Assembly: GCA_046262355.1 (NCBI GenBank)
Contig: JBHEMX010000092.1
Coordinates: 1 to 64,000 of the forward strand
Reading direction: 5' to 3'
DNA length: 64,000 nt
Origin: DATADD01 sp046262355
GTDB lineage: Bacteria; Actinomycetota; CADDZG01; WHSQ01
Both the position numbers and the translations under genes were made by a program. Every line of letters begins with the position of its first letter. Within the stretch, counting starts at the first letter, position 1. Of the stretch, positions 39,569-47,459 are shown piece by piece. The notes under the pieces were generated by a model that was not told the origin of the DNA, searched no databases, and saw only the letters and a program-made list of their open reading frames with translations.

Positions 39569-40854
39569 ATCTGATCAAGGCGTTCGGCAACGCCTTCCGG
39601 GTTCCGGACCTGCGCAAGAAGATCCTCTTCACGCTGCTGATCATCGCGGTCTATCGTCTCGGGTCCCACATCCCGGCTCCTGGGATCGACGTCGAGGCGG
39701 CACAGCGCTTCGCCGCGGGGGCCCAGAGTGGCGTGTTCCAGTTCATCAACCTGTTCTCGGGCGGGGCGCTCACGCAGATGGCGATATTCGCGCTCGGCAT
39801 CATGCCCTACATCACGTCCTCCATCATCATGCAGCTGCTGACCGTGGTGATACCGAAGCTCGAGGCGTGGTCCAAGGAAGGCGAGAGCGGCCACAAGAAG
39901 ATCACGCAGTGGACCCGCTATCTCACCGTGGTGCTGGCGATCCTGCAGTCGACCGGCCTCGCGTTCCTGTTCCACAACGGGCAGATCACGGATCCGCAGG
40001 GCCAGCCCGTCGACCTCATCCCGAACTTCAACCTCGGTTACATAGCGCTCGTGGTCATCTCGCTGACCGCGGGAACTGCGTTGATCATGTGGCTGGGCGA
40101 GCTCGTAACGCAACGCGGCATCGGCAACGGCATGTCGATCATCATCTTTACGTCGATCGTGTCCACGCTGCCGAGCGAGGGCGATCTGATCTTGCGCCAG
40201 AAGGGCCTGGGGGTCTTCCTCATCGTCCTCGCGATGGGCATCGGGATCGTGTTCGCGATCGTCTACATGGAACAAGGCCAGCGCCGGATCCCGGTGCAGT
40301 ACGCGAAGCGCGTGGTCGGGCGGCGCATGTACGGTGGCTCGTCGACGTACATCCCGCTCAAGGTCAACCAGGCCGGAGTGATCCCCATCATCTTCGCGTC
40401 GAGCGTGCTCTACATCCCGAGCCTGCTCCAGAACGTGATCCACAACGACACGATCCAGGGCATCTTCGACGCGCTCGTTGACTCCTCGAGCGCGATCCAC
40501 ATGATCTTGTACGGGACGCTGGTCGTCTTCTTTACGTACTTCTACACGGCGATCACGTTCAACCCCACCGACGTCGCCGACAACATGAAGAAGTACGGCG
40601 GGTTCATCCCGGGCATCCGTCCGGGACGTCAGACCGCCGAGTATCTCGACCGCATCCTCACGCGCATCACTCTTCCGGGGGCGCTGTTCATCGCCGCCAT
40701 CGCGCTGTTACCGTCGGTGTTCCTGGCGACCCAGGACCTCAGCATCCCGTTCGGCGGCACATCGATCCTCATCACCGTGGGGGTCACGCTCGAGACGATG
40801 AAGCAGATCGAGTCGCAGCTGATGATGCGCCACTACGAAGGCTTCCTTAAGTGA
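39565..40854 (+). CDS. secY: Preprotein translocase subunit SecY
   Basis: SecY (429 residues) forms the protein-conducting channel with SecE. Ten transmembrane segments are evident. Conserved pieces include the N-terminal KILFTLLIIAVYRLGSHIPAPGID, GIMPYITSSIIMQLL in TM2, and the cytosolic FNPTDVADNMKKYGGFIPGIRPGRQT loop before TM9. It starts at GTG 39565, overlapping the rplO stop, and its stop overlaps the adk start (TGATG). Confidence 0.97.
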   Translation: MNLIKAFGNAFRVPDLRKKILFTLLIIAVYRLGSHIPAPGIDVEAAQRFAAGAQSGVFQFINLFSGGALTQMAIFALGIMPYITSSIIMQLLTVVIPKLEAWSKEGESGHKKITQWTRYLTVVLAILQSTGLAFLFHNGQITDPQGQPVDLIPNFNLGYIALVVISLTAGTALIMWLGELVTQRGIGNGMSIIIFTSIVSTLPSEGDLILRQKGLGVFLIVLAMGIGIVFAIVYMEQGQRRIPVQYAKRVVGRRMYGGSSTYIPLKVNQAGVIPIIFASSVLYIPSLLQNVIHNDTIQGIFDALVDSSSAIHMILYGTLVVFFTYFYTAITFNPTDVADNMKKYGGFIPGIRPGRQTAEYLDRILTRITLPGALFIAAIALLPSVFLATQDLSIPFGGTSILITVGVTLETMKQIESQLMMRHYEGFLK

Positions 40855-41492
40855 TGAGGCTGGTCATCCTGGGACCACAGGGCGCCGGGAAGGGCACCCA
40901 GAGCTTGCGCATAGCCGAGAAGTACGACATCCCCAGCATCTCGACGGGTGAGATGTTTCGCTGGGCGATCTCCACCGAGACCGAGATGGGTCAGGAGGCA
41001 CAGGAGTACGTCAAGAGGGGCCGCCTGGTGCCCAACGACGTCACGATCGAGGTCGTGCGCGAACGTCTCGAGGCCGATGATTGCGAGCAGGGATTCCTGC
41101 TCGACGGCTTCCCCCGCAACCTCGCTCAGGCGGAGGCGCTCGACGAGATCCTCGCGGACCAGGGCTTTGAGCTCGACGCCGCGCTCGTCATCGAGGTCCC
41201 CGAGGAGGTCTCGTTGCGGCGTCTCACCGGGCGCCGCGTGTGCTCGCGCTGCGGGCGCAACTACAGCGTCGGGTCTCCGCCGACGAAGGACTGGGTCTGC
41301 GACCGCTGCGAGGGGAAGGTCGAGGCGCGCATCGACGATCAGGACGAGGAAGCGATACGCGAGCGCCTCAAGCTGTATCACGAGCAGACCGAGCCGCTCA
41401 AGGAGTACTACGAGAGCCGCGGCAAGCTGCGCACCGTGTCCGGCGAGGCCTCGCCGGACACGGTCTTCGACCAGATAGTCGAGGCATTGTGA
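40854..41492 (+). CDS. adk: Adenylate kinase
   Basis: Adenylate kinase (212 residues) interconverts ATP + AMP and 2 ADP. The P-loop is LGPQGAGKGTQ, the AMP-binding segment includes ISTGEMFRWAI, and FLLDGFPRNLAQAEAL is diagnostic. The LID domain is the zinc-binding long form with CSRCG and CDRCEG. ATG 40854 overlaps the secY stop; a GTG one codon earlier is the alternative. Placement after secY is standard. Confidence 0.97.
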   Translation: MRLVILGPQGAGKGTQSLRIAEKYDIPSISTGEMFRWAISTETEMGQEAQEYVKRGRLVPNDVTIEVVRERLEADDCEQGFLLDGFPRNLAQAEALDEILADQGFELDAALVIEVPEEVSLRRLTGRRVCSRCGRNYSVGSPPTKDWVCDRCEGKVEARIDDQDEEAIRERLKLYHEQTEPLKEYYESRGKLRTVSGEASPDTVFDQIVEAL

Positions 41493-41568
41493 GCGCGGCG
41501 AGCACCGAGTGGGCGAGAGGTTGCCGTAAGCCGGATCTGGCACCCATCACTCGAGCCGGGGGAAGGAC

Positions 41569-42324
41569 GTGATCTACAAGAAGTCGGCCGACGAGGTCGC
41601 GGCCATGCGGCGCGCCGGACGCATCGTGGCCGACACGCTCAACCGGCTCGAGGACGCGCTGCGCCCGGGCGTGACCACGATCGAGCTCGATCGCCTCGCC
41701 GAGGACTCGATCACCTCCGCCGGTGGCCGGCCCTCGTTCAAGGGCTACCGTGGCTTCCCCGCGTCGATCTGCACCTCGCCGAACGACGTCATCGTGCACG
41801 GCATCCCCGGCGACGACGCGTTGAACGAGGGCGACATCGTGGCGCTCGACGTCGGCGTGTTCCTCGACGGCTTCCACGCGGACTCGGCGTGGACCTTCCC
41901 GGTGGGCCAGGTCGAGGCCGGGACGGCCGAGCTGCTGAAGGTGACCGAGGCGGCGCTCGACGGAGCCATCATGCAGTGCAAGCCAGGCAACCGGCTGGGA
42001 GACGTCGGGCACGCGGTCTACGAGGTCGCCGCCACCGCCGGCTTCTCGGTGGTGAGGGAGTACGTTGGTCACGGGGTCGGCCGGGCCCTCCACGAGGACC
42101 CGCAGATACCCAACTACGGCCCGCCGGGACGACGAGAGGTGCTGAGCCCCGGCATGACGGTGGCGATCGAGCCGATGGTCAACCTCGGGGGCGCGGCCAC
42201 CAAGGTGATGCCGGACGGGTGGACCGTGCGCACCGCGGACGGACGGCCCTCCGCCCACTTCGAGCACACCGTCGCGATCACGCGCACTGGTCACGAGGTC
42301 TTGACCGCCCGAGGGCCCCGCTGA
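41569..42324 (+). CDS. map: Methionine aminopeptidase, type I
   Basis: MetAP (251 residues) removes the initiator Met from nascent proteins using a dinuclear metal site. The pita-bread fold ligands are visible in LDVGVFLDGFHADSAWTF (two Asp), GHGVGRALHEDP (His), VAIEPMV (Glu) and FEHTVAI (Glu). It starts at GTG 41569. Its position between adk and infA is standard. Confidence 0.96.
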   Translation: MIYKKSADEVAAMRRAGRIVADTLNRLEDALRPGVTTIELDRLAEDSITSAGGRPSFKGYRGFPASICTSPNDVIVHGIPGDDALNEGDIVALDVGVFLDGFHADSAWTFPVGQVEAGTAELLKVTEAALDGAIMQCKPGNRLGDVGHAVYEVAATAGFSVVREYVGHGVGRALHEDPQIPNYGPPGRREVLSPGMTVAIEPMVNLGGAATKVMPDGWTVRTADGRPSAHFEHTVAITRTGHEVLTARGPR

Positions 42325-42454
42325 ACAGCTCGAGGGCGCGCTGCGGCGCGCCGGGCGACCGCCGGGGCACCGCATACCTGTGCGGGGCGGAACGAGCCGG
42401 CGGGCGGGCGCGTTGTCTCCGGTCGACGGCAGGACCGGTCCGGCAGCCCCGGTC

Positions 42455-42463
42455 TGTTATCCT
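42455..42463 (+). promoter_or_regulatory. Possible extended -10 promoter before infA
   Basis: TGTTATCCT contains a TGn-extended TATCCT box about 100 nt upstream of infA, in the 239-nt map-infA spacer, the widest gap in this part of the cluster. No recognisable -35 box was found. It may give infA-rpmJ-rpsM an extra promoter. Confidence 0.4.
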
Positions 42464-42563
42464 GTCGCGTCGGGCTGGCCCCTAGTTGCGCGCGTCTTCA
42501 GAGGGCGCTCGGCATGGTCGCACGGGTCAACCATCGTTCACCATCTATAGAGGGACTTTGCGC

Positions 42564-42809
42564 GTGGCGAAGAACAAGGAGAAACAAGGGGCCCAGAAGG
42601 AGGAGGGCATCCAGATCGAGGGGTCGGTGCTCGAGACCCTTCCCAACGCCATGTTCAGGGTCGAGCTGGACAACGGCCACCAGGTCCTCGCACACATCTC
42701 CGGGAAGATGCGGATGCATTACATCCGGATCCTTCCGGGTGACCGGGTCCTCGTGGAGCTGTCGCCGTACGACCTCACACGCGGCCGCGTGGTCTACCGC
42801 TACAAGTAG
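42564..42809 (+). CDS. infA: Translation initiation factor IF-1
   Basis: IF-1 (81 residues) binds the A site during initiation. The OB fold is recognisable from GIQIEGSVLETLPNAMFRVELDNGHQVLAHISGKMRMHYIRILPGDRVLVELSPYDLTRGRVVYRYK in full (excerpt HISGKMRMHYIRILPGDRV). The N-terminus has about ten extra Lys/Glu/Gln-rich residues. GTG 42564 is chosen over further-upstream starts because AGAGGGA precedes it and earlier codons do not match. Confidence 0.95.
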   Translation: MAKNKEKQGAQKEEGIQIEGSVLETLPNAMFRVELDNGHQVLAHISGKMRMHYIRILPGDRVLVELSPYDLTRGRVVYRYK

Positions 42810-42815
42810 GAAGAG

Positions 42816-42929
42816 ATGAAGGTACGTCCAAGCGTCAAGACGATCTGCGACAAGTGCAAGGTGATCCGCCGCCGCGGCCGCGTCATGGTCATCTGCTCGA
42901 ATCCACGCCACAAGCAGCGACAGGGATAG
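42816..42929 (+). CDS. rpmJ: 50S ribosomal protein L36
   Basis: A 37-residue zinc-binding ribosomal protein with the family pattern MKVRPSVKTICDKCKVIRRR followed by VICSNPRHKQRQG. The Cys-x-x-Cys, Cys and His ligands are all present (CDKC, IC, RH). The ATG lies 6 nt after the infA stop, and rpsM follows 9 nt later. Confidence 0.96.
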   Translation: MKVRPSVKTICDKCKVIRRRGRVMVICSNPRHKQRQG

Positions 42930-42938
42930 GAGGGGGCC

Positions 42939-43322
42939 GTGGCTCGTATCGCCGGAGTCGATCTACCGCGCGACAAGCGTCTCGACATCGCGCTCACCTA
43001 CATCTACGGATTGGGGCCGACGCGCTCGCTCGAGACGTGCGTCGGTTCGGGCGTCAACCCCTCGACGCGCGTGCGCGACCTCACCGACGAGGAGGTCGTT
43101 CGCATCCGAGAGTGGATCGGTGGCAGCTACCAGATCGAAGGGGATCTGAGACGCGACATCAACCAGAACATCAAGCGCAAGATCGACATCGGGAGCTACC
43201 AGGGCCTGAGGCATCGGCGCGGCTTGCCGGTGCACGGCCAGCGCACGCACACGAACGGGCGCACGCGCAAGGGCCCGAAGAGAACCGTGGCTGGGAAGAA
43301 GAAGGCGAAGGGCAAGAAGTAG
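42939..43322 (+). CDS. rpsM: 30S ribosomal protein S13
   Basis: S13 (127 residues) is a 30S head protein that contacts P-site tRNA and 23S rRNA. The opening MARIAGVDLPRDKRLDIALTYIYGLG and the C-terminal RHRRGLPVHGQRTHTNGRTRKGP are diagnostic. The start is GTG 42939. Lys-rich C-terminus of normal length. Confidence 0.97.
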   Translation: MARIAGVDLPRDKRLDIALTYIYGLGPTRSLETCVGSGVNPSTRVRDLTDEEVVRIREWIGGSYQIEGDLRRDINQNIKRKIDIGSYQGLRHRRGLPVHGQRTHTNGRTRKGPKRTVAGKKKAKGKK

Positions 43323-43334
43323 GAAGGAACGTGG

Positions 43335-43730
43335 TTGGCTAATCCGAAGAAGAGCAAGAAGCCTCGCCGGCGAGAGAAGAAGAACATCGTCCACGGCGTG
43401 GCCCACATCAAGGCGACGTTCAACAACACGATCATCGCGATCACCGACACCGACGGCAACGTCCTGTCGTGGGCGTCCGCGGGCAACGTTGGCTTCAAGG
43501 GCTCCCGCAAGTCGACCCCTTTCGCGGCACAGCTCGCGGCCGAGGCCGCATCGCGCCGCGCGCAGGAGCACGGCGTGCGCCGCGTCGACGTGATGGTCAA
43601 GGGTCCGGGTTCCGGTCGAGAGACCGCGATCCGCTCCCTGCAGGCATCCGGGCTCGAGGTCATCGGCATCAAGGACGTGACGCCGGTGCCCCACAACGGC
43701 TGCCGGCCACGGAAGCGGCGGCGCGTGTGA
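43335..43730 (+). CDS. rpsK: 30S ribosomal protein S11
   Basis: S11 (131 residues) lines the 30S platform at the E site. The segment GVAHIKATFNNTIIAITDTDGNVLSWASAGNVGFKGSRKSTPFAAQ (excerpt FNNTIIAITDTDGNVLSWAS) and the ending TPVPHNGCRPRKRRRV are diagnostic. The start is TTG 43335 with AGGAAGGAA upstream. The last codon and stop are duplicated in an 18-bp tandem repeat just downstream. Confidence 0.96.
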   Translation: MANPKKSKKPRRREKKNIVHGVAHIKATFNNTIIAITDTDGNVLSWASAGNVGFKGSRKSTPFAAQLAAEAASRRAQEHGVRRVDVMVKGPGSGRETAIRSLQASGLEVIGIKDVTPVPHNGCRPRKRRRV

Positions 43731-43757
43731 TGGGCCTCCCGCGTGTGATGGGCTCTT
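43722..43757 (+). repeat. 18-bp tandem duplication at the rpsK stop
   Basis: The unit CGCGTGTGATGGGC plus four bases occurs at 43722-43739 and 43740-43757; the first 14 bases are identical. The first copy contains the final Arg-Val codons and TGA stop of rpsK, so a second, silent copy of the gene end follows the real one. Confidence 0.85.
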
Positions 43758-43779
43758 CACAACGCCGGGCGGTGCGTTA

Positions 43780-44406
43780 GTGGCGCGCTACACCGGCCCC
43801 GTCTGCAGACTCTGCCGGCGCGAGAAGACCAAGCTGTTCCTCAAGGGGACGCGCTGCGAATCGCCGAAGTGCCCGATCGAGAAGGGCAGGCCGCCTCCCG
43901 GCGAGCACGGTCGCGGGCGCGTGCGCGAGAGCGAGTACCTGTTACAGCTGCGCGAGAAGCAGAAGGCCAAGCGCTTTTATGGAGTGCTCGAGAAGCAGTT
44001 CCGCGGCTACTACGAGGAGGCCGCGCGCTCCAAGGGTGTGACGGGCGAGGAGCTCATGAGGATCTGCGAGTCGCGACTCGACAACGTCGTGTATCGCGCC
44101 GGCTTCTCGATGAATCGTCCGATGGCGCGCCAGCTCGTGTCTCACGGCCACTTCGAGGTCAACGGCCACAAGGTCAACGTTCCGTCGTACCGGGTCAAGC
44201 CGGGAGATATCCTGAAGGTCCGCGGCCGTTCGCGCAAGATGGGACGGATCATCGAGAACACGTCCTACGCGGCGGGGCGCGAGATCCCGGGATGGCTCGA
44301 CTCCGACCTCAGAGAGATGACCGCTCAGGTGCGCGCCCTGCCCGAACGCAACCAGATGGACGTTCCGGTGCAGGAGCAACTCATAGTCGAGTACTACTCG
44401 AAGTAG
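43780..44406 (+). CDS. rpsD: 30S ribosomal protein S4
   Basis: S4 (208 residues) initiates 30S assembly. The N-terminal zinc-type cysteines CRLCRREKTKLFLKGTRCESPKCPI are present, then REKQKAKRFYGVLEKQFRGYYEEA, and the S4 RNA-binding domain RLDNVVYRAGFSMNRPMARQLVSHGHFEVNG (excerpt ARQLVSHGHFEVNGHKVNVPS). The start is GTG 43780. rpoA follows after 32 nt. Confidence 0.97.
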   Translation: MARYTGPVCRLCRREKTKLFLKGTRCESPKCPIEKGRPPPGEHGRGRVRESEYLLQLREKQKAKRFYGVLEKQFRGYYEEAARSKGVTGEELMRICESRLDNVVYRAGFSMNRPMARQLVSHGHFEVNGHKVNVPSYRVKPGDILKVRGRSRKMGRIIENTSYAAGREIPGWLDSDLREMTAQVRALPERNQMDVPVQEQLIVEYYSK

Positions 44407-44438
44407 TCGGGCGAGGGAGCCCGGCAGGAGGGAAGTTC

Positions 44439-45377
44439 ATGAACCTACTTATCGTTCAGCGCCCGGAGATCGAGGAGCAGCGGATCAACGATATCCGCAG
44501 CAAGTTCATCATCGAGCCGCTGGAGCCCGGCTTCGGCTACACGCTGGGGAACTCGCTGCGACGCACGCTGCTGTCGTCGATCCCGGGTGCTGCCATCAAG
44601 CAGATAAAGATCGACGGCGTGCTGCACGAGTTCGGCACGATCAACGGCGTCACCGAAGACGTCACCGACATCGTGTTGAACCTCAAGGAGCTCGTTATCA
44701 GGAGCGAGAGCGAGGAGCCGACCAACGTGCATCTGCGCGTGACCGGCCCCGCGGAGGTGACCGCCGGGGACATCGAGCTGCCGGCGGGCGTCGAGATCCT
44801 CAATCCCGACCATCACCTTGCGACGCTCAACAGGAACGCGGGGCTGTCGATGGAGCTCGTGATCCAGCAGGGCCGCGGCTACGTCGCGGCGACGACGGCT
44901 GCCAAGGAGGCGATCGGGACGATCCCGATCGATGCGCTGTTCTCGCCGGTGAAGAGAGTGACCTACGAGGTCGAGCCGACGCGCGTCGAGCAGATGACGA
45001 ACTACGACCGGCTCATCCTCGACGTCGAGACCGACGGCTCCATCACCGCGTCGGACGCGGTGTCGGCCGCCGGTTCGACGCTGGTCAACCTCTTCGAGCT
45101 CTTCTCGGTCCTCGGCGAGGGTGAGGGCCTCATGCCGGGGCCCGAGATCGGCCAGGACGAGCAGTCCGGCGAGCTCGCCAAGCCGATCGAGGACCTCGAT
45201 CTCACCGTGCGGTCCTACAACTGCCTGAAGCGAGAGGGCATCACGACCGTCGGCGAGCTCATGGAGAAGTCCGAGGAGGACCTGCTCGAGATCCGTAACT
45301 TCGGTCAGAAATCGATAGACGAGGTCAAGGCCAAGCTCGAGGAGATGGGCCTCGACCTCAAGCGCAAGGAGTTCTAG
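44439..45377 (+). CDS. rpoA: DNA-directed RNA polymerase subunit alpha
   Basis: RpoA (312 residues) dimerises to scaffold RNA polymerase assembly. The N-terminal domain contains FIIEPLEPGFGYTLGNSLRRTLLSSIPGAA and the C-terminal helix-hairpin-helix domain contains LDLTVRSYNCLKREGITTVGEL and IRNFGQKSIDEVKAKLEEMGL, which contacts UP elements and activators. The ATG at 44439 has a GGAGGGAAG ribosome binding site. Normal length. Confidence 0.98.
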   Translation: MNLLIVQRPEIEEQRINDIRSKFIIEPLEPGFGYTLGNSLRRTLLSSIPGAAIKQIKIDGVLHEFGTINGVTEDVTDIVLNLKELVIRSESEEPTNVHLRVTGPAEVTAGDIELPAGVEILNPDHHLATLNRNAGLSMELVIQQGRGYVAATTAAKEAIGTIPIDALFSPVKRVTYEVEPTRVEQMTNYDRLILDVETDGSITASDAVSAAGSTLVNLFELFSVLGEGEGLMPGPEIGQDEQSGELAKPIEDLDLTVRSYNCLKREGITTVGELMEKSEEDLLEIRNFGQKSIDEVKAKLEEMGLDLKRKEF

Positions 45378-45440
45378 TGCCGGTTGCGCTGTGGGTATCG
45401 TCTTTCGCTACCGACGGCGCGGTCGCCGTGGAGGCCTGAC

Positions 45441-46073
45441 ATGCCGCAGCCGAAGAGGGGGCCGTCGCTCGGCTCCAACCCGTCGCACCAGCGGCTGATG
45501 GTGCGAAACCTCGCGCGCTCCCTGTTCGAGCACGAGCGCATCAAGACCACCGAGGCCAAGGCCAAGCTGCTGCGCCCCTTCGCCGAGCGTCTCATCACCA
45601 AGGCGAAGAAGGGCTCGCTGCACGACCGCCGGCAGGTCCTGTCGCTCATCGAGGACCGCGCCGTCGTGCACAAGCTCTTCGCCGACATCGGCCCCCGGTT
45701 CTCGACCCGCAACGGCGGCTACACCCGCATCCTCAAGATCGGCCCGCGCAACGGCGACGCGGCTCCCATGGCCCTCGTCGAGCTCGTCGAGGCGGGGGCT
45801 CGAGCGAGCGGGGCCGGCGCAACGACTGAGGAAACGAGACGCCGCCGCCTCAGGCGCCCCGGCCGCCGAGGGGTTGCCCGAGGACAAGCCTGCTCGCTCG
45901 CGCGCCGCGGAGGCGGGCGCGGCGGGAACTCCCCCCGACGAGGAGCCGGTCGCGAGCGACGAGGGCCCGGTCACCGAGGACCAGGCCCCGGCCGAGGGCA
46001 ACGTCGCCTCCGGAACGCCGGATGCGGGTCCCGAGGGCGAGGGCTCGTCGGGAGCCGGCGGCGCGCCGGGTAG
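45441..46073 (+). CDS. rplQ: 50S ribosomal protein L17, tail probably frameshifted
   Basis: The L17 core (about residues 1-116) is intact, including MPQPKRGPSLGSNPSHQRLMVRNLARSLFEHERIKTTEAKAK in pattern (excerpt LGSNPSHQRLMVRNLARSL) and TRILKIGPRNGDAAPMALVELV. The core-encoding frame then runs on as an implausible Arg/Gly-rich tail to TAG at 46071-46073. From about 45845 the neighbouring +1 frame encodes a tail rich in Ala, Glu, Pro and Gly (PEDKPARSRAAEAG, PPDEEPVASDEGPVTEDQ) with strong G/C bias in third positions, and it ends at TGA 46084-46086, overlapping the truA start. A one-base indel near 45835-45845 therefore probably separates the core from its true tail. The core should function either way. 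Confidence 0.85.
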   Translation: MPQPKRGPSLGSNPSHQRLMVRNLARSLFEHERIKTTEAKAKLLRPFAERLITKAKKGSLHDRRQVLSLIEDRAVVHKLFADIGPRFSTRNGGYTRILKIGPRNGDAAPMALVELVEAGARASGAGATTEETRRRRLRRPGRRGVARGQACSLARRGGGRGGNSPRRGAGRERRGPGHRGPGPGRGQRRLRNAGCGSRGRGLVGSRRRAG

Positions 46074-46082
46074 GGGAGGCGG

Positions 46083-46862
46083 CTGAACCTCCGAATCGAC
46101 CTCGCCTACGACGGGACGCCGTTCCACGGCTTCGCCAGGCAGCCGGGGATTCGAACGATCCAGGGAGAGATCGAGTCCGCTCTCGCCCGCCTGTTCGCCC
46201 GGCCGGTGACGACCGCCTGCGCGGGACGTACCGACGCCGGCGTCCACGCCCTCGCGCAGGTCATGACCACGACCGACGCGCCCGACGACATCGACCTGGA
46301 ACGACTGCGGCACGCGCTCAACGGGATGTGCGGCCCGGCCATCGCCGTCGCCGGATGCCGGAGCGCGCCCGACGGCTTCCATGCTCGCTTCAGCGTCCGC
46401 TCGCGCACGTACGTCTATGCGGTGCTCGAAGGCGACGTGCCCGACCCGTTCCTAGCGCACACGGCGCTTCGCCACCCGCCTCCTCTGGACGTCGATGCGA
46501 TGAACGAGGCGGCCGGCCACCTCGTGGGCCCACACGACTTCAGCTCGTTCGGACGCGTGACCGAGCCGGACGCCTCGCCCGAGCGCACGCTGTTCGAGCT
46601 GCGCTGCGCGCGCACCGGCCGGCTCATACGGGTCCGCGCGCGCGCCAACGCGTTCATCCAGCAGATGGTTCGGTCGCTCGTGGGGACGTTGCTCGAGGTC
46701 GGCGTGGGGCGGCGCTCTCCCGACGAGATGCCCACGACCTTGCGGGCGAGAGACCGCGCCGCGGCCGGGCGTGTGGCTCCCGCTCACGGCCTCTGCCTCG
46801 TTGCCGTTGAGTACGACGAGGGCTGGAGCGCTCCCCCCGTGCTCGACGGAGACGGCGTTTGA
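46083..46862 (+). CDS. truA: tRNA pseudouridine(38-40) synthase TruA
   Basis: TruA (259 residues) converts uridines 38-40 of the tRNA anticodon arm to pseudouridine. The conserved N-terminus LRIDLAYDGTPFHGFARQPG, the catalytic-Asp motif AGRTDAGVHALAQV and GPHDFSSFGR are all present. No ATG, GTG or TTG exists between the in-frame TAG at 46071 and the conserved N-terminus. The only near-cognate start is CTG 46083, preceded by GGGGAGG and overlapping the TGA of the alternative rplQ frame as CTGA. A start at GTG 46206 would remove essential sequence. Confidence 0.88.
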   Translation: MNLRIDLAYDGTPFHGFARQPGIRTIQGEIESALARLFARPVTTACAGRTDAGVHALAQVMTTTDAPDDIDLERLRHALNGMCGPAIAVAGCRSAPDGFHARFSVRSRTYVYAVLEGDVPDPFLAHTALRHPPPLDVDAMNEAAGHLVGPHDFSSFGRVTEPDASPERTLFELRCARTGRLIRVRARANAFIQQMVRSLVGTLLEVGVGRRSPDEMPTTLRARDRAAAGRVAPAHGLCLVAVEYDEGWSAPPVLDGDGV

Positions 46863-46887
46863 CCAGGTCAAACGCGGCTTGTATCCT
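46857..46887 (+). promoter_or_regulatory. rplM-rpsI promoter with overlapping palindrome
   Basis: TTGACC (46859-46864) and TATCCT (46882-46887) are 17 nt apart, a good primary sigma promoter placed at the end of truA. The 17-bp perfect palindrome GTTTGACC-A-GGTCAAAC (46857-46873) covers the whole -35 box, which is typical of a repressor or activator operator. Confidence 0.7.
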
Positions 46888-46893
46888 GCCTCG

Positions 46894-46918
46894 ACGGCCG
46901 GAGCTCCGGCCGTTCTTT
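46894..46918 (+). terminator. Palindromic hairpin in the rplM leader
   Basis: ACGGCCGGAG (46894-46903) is followed at once by its exact complement CTCCGGCCGT (46904-46913) and then TCTTT. Transcripts from the upstream promoter would form this hairpin about 7 nt after the start site. It may attenuate transcription or stop read-through from truA. Confidence 0.5.
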
Positions 46919-46937
46919 GCGAGCGCCGGTGTCCCAG

Positions 46938-46967
46938 GCGTCAGAGGAAGCGGCGTCAGAGGAAGCG
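46938..46967 (+). repeat. 15-bp tandem duplication of the rplM ribosome binding site
   Basis: GCGTCAGAGGAAGCG occurs twice without a gap (46938-46952 and 46953-46967) and ends directly at the rplM ATG. Each copy carries the Shine-Dalgarno-like AGAGGAAG, so the gene has two tandem ribosome binding sites. Read in frame, the repeat would encode ASEEAASEEA if translation began at GTG 46929. Confidence 0.88.
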
Positions 46968-47459
46968 ATGAAGACCCACTCAACGAAGCCAAGTGAGATC
47001 ACCCGCGACTGGTGGCTCGTGGACGCCGACGGGGTCGTGCTCGGCCGCCTTGCATCCGAGGTTGCGAAGCGGCTACGCGGCAAACACAAGCCCAACTTCG
47101 CGCCCTACCTCGACTGCGGCGACCACGTGGTCGTCGTGAACGCGTCGAAGGTGCTCCTCACCGGCAACAAGGTCATCGACAAGAAGATGTTCCGCCACTC
47201 TGGTTACCCCGGCGGACTGAAGACGGTCGCGTACGAGAAGCTCATGGCGACCAAGCCGGAGATCGCGATCGAGAAGGCGGTCAAGGGCATGCTCCCGGGC
47301 AACCGGCTCGGCAGGGCGATGATCAAGAAGATGAAGGTCTATCGTGGCGCCGAGCATCCCCACGGCGCGCAGAACCCCCAAACGCTGGACCTCAAGCCGA
47401 TCGCGGCGCCGCACGACCCAACGCAGGCGCACACGATCGAGGAGGTAACCCATGGCTGA
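46968..47459 (+). CDS. rplM: 50S ribosomal protein L13
   Basis: L13 (163 residues) is an early 50S assembly protein. WWLVDADGVVLGRLASEVAKRLRGKHKPNFAPYLDCGDHVVVVNA in pattern (excerpt VLGRLASEVAKRLRGKHKP), HSGYPGGLK and GMLPGNRLGRAMIKKMKVY are diagnostic. ATG 46968 is preferred because the duplicated ribosome binding site lies directly upstream; GTG 46929 would add 13 acidic residues. It overlaps rpsI by 8 nt. Confidence 0.96.
   Translation: MKTHSTKPSEITRDWWLVDADGVVLGRLASEVAKRLRGKHKPNFAPYLDCGDHVVVVNASKVLLTGNKVIDKKMFRHSGYPGGLKTVAYEKLMATKPEIAIEKAVKGMLPGNRLGRAMIKKMKVYRGAEHPHGAQNPQTLDLKPIAAPHDPTQAHTIEEVTHG

Noticed and set aside
46929..46967. N-terminally extended L13 starting at GTG 46929
   Set aside because: The extra codons are just the duplicated ribosome-binding-site repeat, and no ribosome binding site precedes the GTG.
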